The notes beneath the pieces are model-generated. The model was given only the letters and a program-made list of their open reading frames with translations, did not search any database and was not told the origin of the DNA. Positions 55,760 through 64,000 of a stretch of DNA of 64,000 bases are shown here, one piece after another (position 1 is the stretch's first letter; the number at the start of each line of letters is the position of its first letter). The stretch is from Isoetes taiwanensis (lineage: Eukaryota > Streptophyta > Lycopodiopsida > Isoetales > Isoetaceae): NCBI GenBank assembly GCA_021234155.1, contig JAJEKV010000003.1:21853569-21917568 (forward strand), read 5' to 3'. Made by a program: the position numbers and the translations under genes.

Positions 55760-56780
55760 CCACATAGGAAGATTTTTGAACCACCTGATTAATTTGAAGA
55801 TTGAGATACAAAAACTGATCAGAGTGAAGTATTAGGCATAGGAAAGGGAATGCAAGCCTAAATTTGCTCTAACTGCATCCATGTATGTATAGTTGCGCTT
55901 TCCCGTTACAGGATCGGGCGATTCCGCTTGAAGAGCATACGCATATTTATAAGATCAGCTCTGACTTTTAAAACGTTCAAGGTTGAAAGACCTTGCATTA
56001 TCCCAGGTATTTCAAAGGAATCACAAATCTGTGCGAACATAGGAAGCTAAATGAGGCACTGGAAGAGCAAGGGTTGCCGTTGTCAAGGAATAATGCATAT
56101 TTCCTTTTGCACGAGTCCATACAGGAAAAGGTATTGAATGTTTGCAAATTCTTCTGATTTCTAATAGTCTTGGCATCTCAATCATCTGTTTGCTATGTTT
56201 GGGAAATTGGTTGAAGCAAATTAAGCATTTGCAAGGGTCCCATAGCCAAGTGCTTGTAGATGAAGCACAAGTATTTCTGTGCCTAAGGCTTGCTGGGCAT
56301 GAGTACAACATGTCCTCTGCAATTCTCAAGTTTATTCCCTACTTGTAGTCATGTCCAGAAAAAAAACTTTAGTCATGGCATGAGTGCCGTACCTTATTGT
56401 GCTCAGTTCCTTTGCTTTTGCAGTGGATAAGGACAAGTAGTATTTCTTCATCAAGTCCAGTTTGAGCCTGCACATAGTTCAAGTCTCAACCTGCACAAAT
56501 TATCGAAGTTCAATACATCAGTTTTGGAAACTTATCAACTCCCTAAACAGAGAAAGGATGCCACAAATGGCTTCCTTCTTTGTTTGATAGAATGTGGTAT
56601 CATTTTCACCATATGTTCAGCATGGCATTGCTGCTGGTTGTCTCTCTCGAGTCTAATGTGACTTGGACTTCTGTTTGTGCTCTTGGCATTTTCTGAGAAG
56701 CTCATCAAGCCTCAATATACCGAATAATTAAGAAGCCTGGGAATTGTTCAGTGTGCTCCTGGCCGTGCACATTCTGTCCC
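55760..56780. other. Non-coding
   Basis: No gene or strong repeat could be recognised. Confidence 0.4.
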
Positions 56781-56782
56781 AA

Positions 56783-57170
56783 TCACAGATGATGGCCAAA
56801 TCATTATTACCCAAGGAGAGGGCATTTATGTGTATGGATTATTGGCCCTGTTCTACATCCAGCATTGTGTAATCTGGTCTGCTAGGTCTGCATATTTCTC
56901 CAGATTGTAGATGAACAGTCAGCCTGTCCAAATCACAGATGATGGCCAAATCACTTAAGGAATGACATGGAGAGGACATTTATGCATTGATTATTGTCCC
57001 TGTTCTACATCCAGCATTTTGTAATCTGGTCTGCTAGGTCTGCCCATTTTCTCTAGATGATGGCCAAATCACTTATTAACCAAGGAATGTGACACGGAGA
57101 GTACATCTATGTGTATGGGTTAGGGTTATTTATTGGGATCATCTCCCTGTTTTGCATGCAGGGGTGGTTG
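56783..57170. repeat. Tandem repeat, about 145 bp, two and a half units
   Basis: Units contain ATCACAGATGATGGCCAAAT, CCTGTTCTACATCCAGCATT and GTAATCTGGTCTGCTAGGTC. The copies begin at about 56783 and 56928, with a partial third from about 57056. Confidence 0.8.
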
Positions 57171-57210
57171 TTTACCACAAGAAAGAACCACCCGCATAAG
57201 GAGCATCTAA

Positions 57211-58301
57211 ATCTATCTATCTATCTATATTCTAAGCCCATATATGAGCCTTAGAATTGCCATAAGTTACGAATTTATTGAGCTAAGCTATATATTAGTC
57301 ACATCTAGCAAATAAGGGACTTTAGTAAACAAGCTAATAAGGGATTTGAGTAAACACTTACAGGAAAATACAGGTTGCATCTTACACTCCAGCACCATTT
57401 ATTGATATCTTTCACCCCAGTTGAGTTGCCTGCAATAACCCATACATGCATAAATATACAGTAAGATCCTTCGACTTACAGGAACTGTCATAATCTACAC
57501 ATTTGCTGAGCTAAGCGCAAAGAAAAACAAAAGCTTTTGCACCTACAGTGATGTTTTACAACTATAATGAAAAATATTTGGACAAATTCCATAATTCTGT
57601 TTCATATAACTAAAGTACTAAAGGCATTCAATTTACTTTTCAATGGTAAAGTCTGGACTGCACAAACAGGTCTGATGTGCCATCGCAAATATTTCTCACA
57701 TGGCTTGACAATTATGAGGCATTTCTTCCATAAACTTTCCTTTGGCCCTACTTCGTAAAGCCAAGAAAGAAAAGCCGCACATGTAAAGTTCAATCTTAAA
57801 ATACAAGGAAATCATTGTTTTGCGCAATCCAATCTCTTAGAGTTGGTCGTCTCGCCAATCGCCGCCTAACTCTCTAAGAACAAACAAGCTTAAGATTGCA
57901 TTTTTGGGAAAACACAAAAGTAGCGATTTGTCAAAGAACTATGCCAAGAGTCAACGGCAGCAAGAATAAAATACAAAGAGTTTTGTGCATTGTCTTGTAA
58001 ATGAAGAAATTTTCAAGTTGAACCAAATACCTGCCAAGCTTAACAAAGAGTCGTTTCCGGGTAGGAGAGCTGAGATAGAAGATGCAACGGCGGCGAGGAG
58101 ATGGAGGAGATGGAGATGCACAGACAGCCAAAGAGGGAATCCCAAGAGGAGAACGGTTTCGGAAGAAGCGATGCCTTTCTTTCTTCAAAACTTCCACAGA
58201 GATGATCTAACGGCCCACAAAAAATGTAACAAAATCAACGCGCAAGATTGCGCACAGACTATCACAAAACGCCTTTATTATTATATATAGATAGATAGAT
58301 T
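57211..58301. mobile_element. Candidate 1.1-kb non-autonomous element with TCTATCTATC / GATAGATAGA ends
   Basis: The left end reads A|TCTATCTATCTATCTATATT. The right end reads TTATTATATATAGATAGATA, its approximate inverted complement. A 6-bp-stem hairpin GCGCAAGATTGCGC lies about 30-45 bases inside the right end. The interior minus strand carries an ORF starting MEVLKKERHRFFRNRSPLGI, which looks like a first exon and could be captured host sequence. The shape suggests a Helitron-like or MITE-like element, but no target duplication is evident and simple-sequence ends can arise by chance. Confidence 0.35.
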
Positions 58302-58769
58302 CTATTCTATTTATCAAAACATACAACTTGAAATGTTTATAAAGCATAAAGAACATAAGTCACATAATATAATAAGTTCCTATAATTTCAAATCTTCTAT
58401 TTTCATGACCTTCATCAACCTGCAAAGTAAAATTAAGATATGTTTTAAATCACATAATAGCTAGAAAGTAGGAAATAGTACATATGTGAGCAGTCATTTT
58501 CTGCCAAATAGGAACAAATGCATTGAATGCACGTGTTGGCAGCACATCATGATGAAAGCAATGAAAAAAAGCTGCTCTAACATAACCATCAAGTTCTTTA
58601 TTAACAGATTTTTTTGCTTAATCAAAACTTCTTAACTGTCAAGACCTTCTGACTGTTAAAATACTGCAAGATCTAAGCTAGTAGTAGAAGAAACAATAAT
58701 CTCATGCAAGGATTCATGATAATGCAGACAACCAAACATAGAAGATAGTAATAAAAATTCTTTGAGACT
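58302..58769. other. Non-coding flank of the DIRS-like element
   Basis: AT-rich, without recognisable features. Confidence 0.35.
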
Positions 58770-58775
58770 AAATAT

Positions 58776-58805
58776 ATCAAGACAAACATATGGCCGAAAG
58801 TGAAG
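58776..58805. repeat. Split direct repeat, outer copy (B2)
   Basis: ATATATCAAGACAAACATAT followed by GGCCGAAAG; identical to 59798-59826, 1.02 kb away, and preceded in both by GAGACT plus two variable bases. Confidence 0.75.
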
Positions 58806-59740
58806 TGGCTTTCTTATTGAGTGTTCCAAAAAACGAAAACAACAGTAGAATAGTAACAATGAATGGCCATAACCAATCAAAGATAGACCTTAATAAAACC
58901 TCGGAATTAGACAGTTACCGAAGGTTTTATAAAAATAAAGCCACACAGACTCAAAGTCCGAAATCTTATCATCTGGACTAAAAACCCCGCCCTTCCGGGT
59001 TTTCGGGGAAAACCATGAAGATAAAAAATGGACTAAGAGTAAGATAACCGATGGAGATGAATTCCGAACCAGCAACAATCAGTTGAAAGACTCTGAATAA
59101 AGCTGAAGAAGGTAGGATCCGCCAAAACAGCAAAATGATGAAACGTCTCCAATACCATCAGACTCGACGCATCGAACATCCATAACCCCTGCTCCAAAGA
59201 CTGTAAGCAAATTAAAGGCTCACAAGAAACTCGTGTCAAATTGTTAGTGAAGAAAGGAGAAAAACTCTACACTAAATCAACATGCACAAGACAAAATCAC
59301 GAACCAACCATATATGTAAAAACAAAATACGTAAAAAGAAAGTTATGGATAGGGAAGAACATCCGCTCAGCCAGAAAAGACTCATGTCAGCTAAAGCGGG
59401 GAAGAACATCCATCCAACAGATCTAGAAAAATAAGGTGAGTAAGGCTTCCGCCTAGCCATGATAATCATTGCAAACCAGCGCGGGAAAAAATCATCCGCC
59501 CATAAACAAAGGAAATCAAACAAATGAAAATCAAGAATGCAAACCAAGAAATCTAACAAGAGAAGAGCAGAAAAGCGGATAAATAAGAACGGGTAGGGTG
59601 GGAGGGAAAGCTAGAAACAAAAAAGAAAAAGGAAAGGAACACTCAAAGAGAAGGCCGATGAGAAAGAACTGAAAAGGTAATGACAATATATGGAGACAAA
59701 GGAAAAGATCTACTAAAAATAGTCCAAAGGTATGTCGTCT

Positions 59741-59790
59741 TCCCAAGAATGATGGTTCTATGGTGGCATAGAACCATTGCATTCTTGGGA
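59741..59790. repeat. Near-perfect hairpin beyond the recombinase stop
   Basis: TCCCAAGAATGATGGTTCTA and its continuation pair with the complement over about 22 bp around a 4-base loop, interrupted only by a 2-base bulge. It lies immediately next to the B1 repeat. Confidence 0.85.
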
Positions 59791-59796
59791 GACTCT

Positions 59797-59826
59797 ATAT
59801 ATCAAGACAAACATATGGCCGAAAGA
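59797..59826. repeat. Split direct repeat, inner copy (B1)
   Basis: It starts seven bases beyond the hairpin and about 17 bases from the end of the recombinase frame. It matches 58776-58805. Confidence 0.75.
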
Positions 59827-59842
59827 AGAGGAACACTCCACC

Positions 59843-61009
59843 TTATAAGCCTAAGCTTCGAGAGACCAAGAGACGCTCTTCAAGGCTAGGAATAATGTAG
59901 CGAATGCGAGAAGACTCCGAACGCCATCGCCCATGGGAACGTATATTGTCCGCAGAAACTGAGGCCGATGAAGCTGTAGATGCACCTCCACGTCGTGCAC
60001 AATGAGTACCATACAGACGAGGATCAAGTCCCAGCATGTTCAAACACTCATACCACCATTTTCTGGCTAAAGAATAAGAAAGAGGACGAAGAGAATCAAG
60101 AGAAGAACGAAAGAGAGGGCCACCAGATTGAGGATCGGATATTCGAAAAGCACAAGAGCAAAGAAGGCGTTGAAGCAGATGGACTGGGCAGAAAGGGGTA
60201 AGCGTGCGAGCAATCAAAACCTCCATACCTGCACTTTGCTGGTCACATTTGGATTTGCGAATAAATACAGAAGCGTGAGTAGGAAAGAAAGATAAGTCAT
60301 GCCAATTTAAATGCAAAGCCTCAGAGATTCGTAAAAAACCCACAAAACATAACGAGATTAAAGAAGCCTTCATGAGGCTCAGCCAATCAGCAGAGGAGGA
60401 AGCCAGAAGAACCATCAAACGCCGCACATGGTTAGATGTCAAAGGAAGGCGGTTATGTGAAGAGTCGGTAACACGTGGAGCAGCTTGACGGACCAGAGTA
60501 GGGAGTGATGCTGAACAAGGTGAAGGCAAACCTGCAAGGTTATGGAAAAATGAAATAGAAGCAGAAGCAACAGAGACTGATGAAGCAGACTGATGAGAGC
60601 TCATCAAAGTAGCCAAGAAAGAGGCCACGTGGCCAGGCTTAGCGGGAAGTGGAGGAATGTTAAAGTTGGAACACCAACGGCGAAAACGTCCCCAAGCTGA
60701 AGCATAGCGGTTCAAAGTTGAGGATGCGCGTGATTGAAAAATAGATGAGAATAAGGGAAGCAACATCGCCACTGGTAGGTCTGCAAAATACCACAAGATA
60801 TCTGGGAAAAATCGAATAGAATGAATTAGAAAGATATAAACTAAGAGCCGGATAGAGCAAATAAAAAGGCCATATATTGAATCATGTAGAAAAATCACAA
60901 CGAAGTGCAAAAAGAGCAACATGTCTGCGAACTCCCACAATCGAAGAAGAAGAAGAAATTGCAGTAGATGATAGCACCTGAGAATTTTCAGGAAAAAACC
61001 GAGAATCAA
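59843..61009 (-). CDS. Tyrosine recombinase of the DIRS-like element
   Basis: The recombinase joins the circular DNA form of the element to a target. The open frame has 388 codons, of which the recombinase proper begins near residue 95 (SSTLNRYASAWGRF, the core-binding domain). Catalytic residues are all present: Arg227 (GFLRISEAL), Lys254 (RKSKCD), His336-x-x-Arg339 (GTHCARRGGASTA), His359 and Trp362 (HGRW) and Tyr371 (RIRYI). The first about 90 codons overlap the RNase H frame and are probably not part of the mature protein. No stop interrupts the domain, so this is the best-preserved gene of the element. Confidence 0.9.
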   Translation of the reverse strand: MILGFFLKILRCYHLLQFLLLLRLWEFADMLLFLHFVVIFLHDSIYGLFICSIRLLVYIFLIHSIRFFPDILWYFADLPVAMLLPLFSSIFQSRASSTLNRYASAWGRFRRWCSNFNIPPLPAKPGHVASFLATLMSSHQSASSVSVASASISFFHNLAGLPSPCSASLPTLVRQAAPRVTDSSHNRLPLTSNHVRRLMVLLASSSADWLSLMKASLISLCFVGFLRISEALHLNWHDLSFFPTHASVFIRKSKCDQQSAGMEVLIARTLTPFCPVHLLQRLLCSCAFRISDPQSGGPLFRSSLDSLRPLSYSLARKWWYECLNMLGLDPRLYGTHCARRGGASTASSASVSADNIRSHGRWRSESSRIRYIIPSLEERLLVSRSLGL

Positions 61010-62882
61010 TTACAAAAGGTTGCCAATGCGAGGGGCTAAGGCAGATCAAAGGCCACCAAGGAGCGGATGGCCGTGAGAAGACAACGAGCGTAAGGCGCGC
61101 TTTGCAAGAACGTGCATGATTAAGAACCTCAGGAATCAAAGATGGAGGAGGGAAGCAATAATTATTGAACAAATGCCAATTGTACGAAAAAGCATCTGGA
61201 AGAATACGGAAAGGGAAAGAGTCCTTGGTATTGAATACTGCAAGCTTTGCATTAGTTGGGGAAGCAAACCGGTCAACATGGTGTGGGCCCCAAAGAAGCT
61301 CAAGTTGATGGAAAGCAGCCATGGATAAAGAAAATTCGTCAAAATCTCTAATCTTAGAAAGATAGTCAGCCCATTCGTTTTCATGTCTAGGAACCCAAAT
61401 TGGCTCAAGCATGATGCGGTGTTGAAAACAGAAGATAAAAAGTTCCAGAGATAGTAAATGAAGGAGAGGGGCTTTTGATCCCCCTTTGTGAAGAATGAAT
61501 GAGACGTTTTGGTTATCCCCGCGTGCTAGCACAGTAGTGTTGTAGATGGCAGAGCCGCAACACTTGAGGACCTGAAACAAAGCAAACAACTCTCTCCATG
61601 TAGAAGATTGGGAAGACTCAATCTCAGTGAACTACCCTGCAAAGGAAACATCATTTGAACCAGGAACTCTTAGCCAGCCCCCCCAACCTTTATCACTTGC
61701 ATCAAACCCAATAGTACGTTTTATAGAAATAGGCGGCCATAGAGGGGAATGGTCAAAGCGAGAAATGACAAGTTTCTAAAAGCTCAATTCATGACGGGAA
61801 AAAACAGAAAGCTCAAAAGGGACATCCCAAAGATCAGCGGAGCGTAAATCTAAATGAAGCGCAAAGGATAGACCAGCGCAAAGAAGACCAAATACTAAGC
61901 GTAAGGATTGAATAAAGCCAAGGAAGCGAGCAAGAAGCCGGCCAGTAACCAAAGGGGCATTCAACAAGGAGGATGCTAGATGTAACAATCTGTCTCTCTT
62001 GGCCATAGAGATACGAAAAAGACCTTCTTGGGTATCAATGACAAAGCCCAGAAATAAGCTATGAGCAATGCGAAGGCGGCATTTCTTCCAAGCAATCAAG
62101 AATCCTGCATGTTGAAGATGAGAAATAATGCGCAATTGAAGAATCTCAGGGGAAGCTTGGCTCATGAACAAAAGGTCATCAACATAAGGAAGACATCGAA
62201 TGCCTTGAGCACGCCAAAATCTAACTAGTTGCCTGATAACTTTGGTGAAGACAAAAGGAGCAGTGGCCAAACCAAATGGGAGCATATTGAAATTATAGAA
62301 GCAACCTTCGAACTCGAAGCCCAGAAAGGTACGATGTGGAGGCCAAATTGGAATGTGATGATATCCAGATTTCAAGTCCAGGGCGAAGAGAAAGTCATTC
62401 GGTTGGCAGATGTGGGATAAAAGACCAAGATTCTCATAACGAAAAGCAGGAATAACAAGTAAAGAGTTCAAGAAACGTAGATCAAGGATAAGGTGGAACT
62501 TCTTTTCAGCTTTAGGAACCACACCAAGAGGAGAGTAGAAAAAAGGGGGTGAGGGAACGCAAGAAGCTGCACCAGAGCGTAGAAGGTCCAAAATTGCAGA
62601 GCGAGCAAAGTCAGTATGCGAATGTAGGGAAGGATGATTAGGGCGACAAAAAGGGAAAGAAGGTTGGAGATCAATCCAAGGCAAGCGATAACCAAATTGG
62701 ATCCAATTTATAACTTGTTGTGATGATGAAATAGATTGCCAAAATGGTAAAGCATCATGTAAGCGGTTAAAAACAAGAGTAGACGACGCCACCTCGTCGG
62801 AAGTCAGAGGATCAATACCCAAGTGAGGGATAAAAGAAGAATAAGGAGAACAATCTGAAAAGAAGTTTAATAATAAAGTCAA
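60882..62882 (-). pseudogene. Reverse transcriptase-RNase H of the DIRS-like element, two stops
   Basis: The RT begins near 62882. Key motifs, by residue: 122-140 VPKAEKKFHLILDLRFLN; 168-176 LDLKSGYHH; 201-214 LPFGLATAPFVFTK; 233-236 YVDD, the polymerase active site. The same frame continues into RNase H with FDASDKGWGGWL (first catalytic Asp), RGDNQNVSFIL, and WVPRHENEWADYLSKI, then the DIRS-typical tail WGPHHVDRFASPTNAK. Two in-frame TAG codons, at 61778-61776 and about 61635, break the frame between RT and RNase H. Motifs otherwise look intact, so inactivation is recent. Confidence 0.9.
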
Positions 62883-62989
62883 AAGATGAAAATATAACTA
62901 TAAAAGCCGATTTTTATATAAAAATAATCAAGAAGATACAAAACACTTATGTATGCCTCGAAGGCTCAAAAAGATAACACACCCTTTCC

Positions 62990-63014
62990 TTTTTTTTTTT
63001 TTTTTTTTTTTTTT
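62990..63014. repeat. T25 homopolymer between gag and RT
   Basis: A run of about 25 T on the plus strand (A on the element's sense strand). It is directly followed by a short degenerate duplication: AGAAGAGACTAAGCGTGAGA (63015) and AGAAGAGATTCAAGCGTGAG (63063). Confidence 0.8.
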
Positions 63015-63022
63015 AGAAGAGA

Positions 63023-64000
63023 CTAAGCGTGAGAACGCGACATAATTTTAAACAAAAAATCTAGAAGAGATTCAAGCGTGAGGACGCGGCATAAAATTGG
63101 GGGGAGGCAATGGAGGTAACTGTGTGGGTGGAAGAGGTGGCAAAGGAGGAGGCATAAGAGGGACAGTACAGGAGCTCCAGCTGCCATACGAGCAAAACAA
63201 GATTCAATTCGATGATTAGGGCGCCCACAAAAAGTACAACCAAGACGATTAGTAGCACGATTTGGTGGTGCAGTCTTCAAAGGGGCAAAAGGTAAGGCAG
63301 AAGCTATTTGAAGATGACTGGGAAAGACGAGGAGCTAAAGCAGGCTTGCGTTGACGAGCCATTTTGAGACGGCGGGCTTCGTCAACTGAAAGAGAAGGAA
63401 AAGAATGGTCATCGAAATCGAAGGCAATCTCATAGCCTTTGCAATCCGCCACAATCAAAAACTTCATACGTTGACGAGTTGATGTTTTACCTTCCTCAAC
63501 AATCCGTAATACGGCTTCAGGCACAGGAGGATGAAGAGCTGACAAACGAGTATGAAGTTCTCGAAAGCGGTCCTCCGTTGAGCAAAGAAAGTCATACTGA
63601 TGTTTGGTAGAGTCTCGTTTGAAAGATGGTGCAGAACGAGACGTCCGCTCACGAACTTCCACTCTAAGAGCTTCAATCTGCTCGTTAACATTTGAATTAC
63701 CAGATAGAGAAGTTTGTAAAGCTTGGATTTGGGCAGATTGAAGCTGAAGGGCTTGAAGGAGTTGGTTAGTGACATCCGAAGAGGAACCACTAGGAATAGT
63801 AGTATTAAGGCCAAACGAAGGAAGAACCGAAGACATGGTAGGCAGAGGACCTTGTGAAGAAGAAGGAACAGCTTGTGTAGTTGAAGGAAAAGATGGAAAG
63901 AATGCGGAGCCAGGAGGAGGTGGAAAAGATGGATTAGGTCGCGCAGAATTGTTCTCAGGAGGAAAAGAGTCAGAGGTACGAGGCCTCCTTGCCAGTGGTG
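63023..64000 (-). pseudogene. Gag of the DIRS-like element, partial and frameshifted
   Basis: The frame is open from the window edge through a Pro/Ser-rich N-terminus (NPSFPPPPGSAFFPSFPSTT), a Gln/Leu coiled-coil-like stretch (NQLLQALQLQSAQIQALQTS) and a basic part, to 63249. A frame change at about 63300 leads into CTFCGRPNHRIESC, a canonical CCHC zinc knuckle (C-x2-C-x4-H-x4-C), with the end near 63023. Gag coats the RNA genome of the element. The start lies at or before the edge; a possible internal start is at 63836. Confidence 0.8.

Larger units (their letters stand above)
58770..64000 (-). mobile_element. DIRS/PAT-type tyrosine-recombinase retrotransposon, truncated by the window edge
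   Basis: On the minus strand the order is gag (64000-about 63020), RT-RNase H (62882-60882) and tyrosine recombinase (61009-59843), the layout of DIRS-order elements that integrate without an integrase. The recombinase reading overlaps the end of the RNase H reading by about 128 bases in another frame, as is usual. Downstream of the recombinase lie a strong hairpin (59741-59790) and a direct repeat at 59797-59826 and 58776-58805, fitting the B1-A2-B2 split-direct-repeat layout of PAT/TOC elements. The 5' end and A1 repeat are beyond 64000. Two stops in RT-RNase H and a gag frameshift show this copy is no longer autonomous. Confidence 0.85.

Noticed and set aside
58260-58310. Helitron 3' end (hairpin followed by CTRR)
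   Set aside because: A hairpin is present but no CTAG/CTAA terminus follows; kept only as a weak candidate element.

Overview
This is a gene-poor, AT-rich, repeat-laden stretch of nuclear DNA from a land plant. Evidence for a plant is an intact type III polyketide synthase (chalcone-synthase superfamily) gene with the family's conserved cysteine-codon intron, a PPR-type fragment, a module typical of plant GH5 glucosidase-like proteins, and DUF8039-type transposon genes. A remnant resembling SPATA17, an IQ-motif protein of sperm flagella, suggests a plant with swimming sperm: fern, lycophyte, bryophyte, cycad or Ginkgo. A fern is my best guess, but nothing here proves it. I saw no rRNA gene, intact tRNA, CRISPR array, operon or organellar sequence.

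Layout. 0-3.7 kb: no recognisable gene. 3.7-4.5 kb (-): SPATA17-like remnant. 6.6 kb: 164-bp foldback. 7.0-8.4 kb (-): three-exon type III PKS, the only gene that looks intact. 9.6-13.7 kb: tandem repeats, perfect 30-bp palindromes, an isolated exon and a long pyrimidine tract. 14.8-19.6 kb (-): decayed gene joining a ParB-like domain, a methyltransferase-like domain and an FCP1/NIF phosphatase-like domain. Its introns, and the region up to 21.3 kb, carry a family of GC-rich quasi-palindromes and a 290-bp foldback. 20.0-26.3 kb: decayed DUF8039/DUF7869-type transposon genes. 27.4-28.0 kb (-): a PKS pseudogene lacking one intron of the intact copy. 28.2-29.4 kb: inverted and direct copies of segments from 24.7-26.4 kb. 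30.8-39.7 kb: a second decayed transposon region on both strands, rich in TGTACA motifs. 43.8-44.5 kb (-): truncated GH5-associated module. 46.25-46.5 kb: retroposed insert with poly(A) tail and target-site duplication. 49.8-58.3 kb: mostly non-coding with tandem duplications and candidate rolling-circle (Helitron-like) termini. 58.8-64.0 kb (-): a DIRS/PAT-type tyrosine-recombinase retrotransposon that runs off the right edge (gag, RT-RNase H, recombinase).

The most striking observation is in the PKS gene. Its two introns (92 and 91 bp) are nearly identical. The second lies where the paralogous pseudogene has uninterrupted coding sequence, and it is bracketed by a 6-bp direct repeat GTGAAG. 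This looks like a recent intron gain by copying of intron 1. The other candidate for a poorly described system is the ParB + methyltransferase-like + phosphatase-like gene with its surrounding quasi-palindromes.
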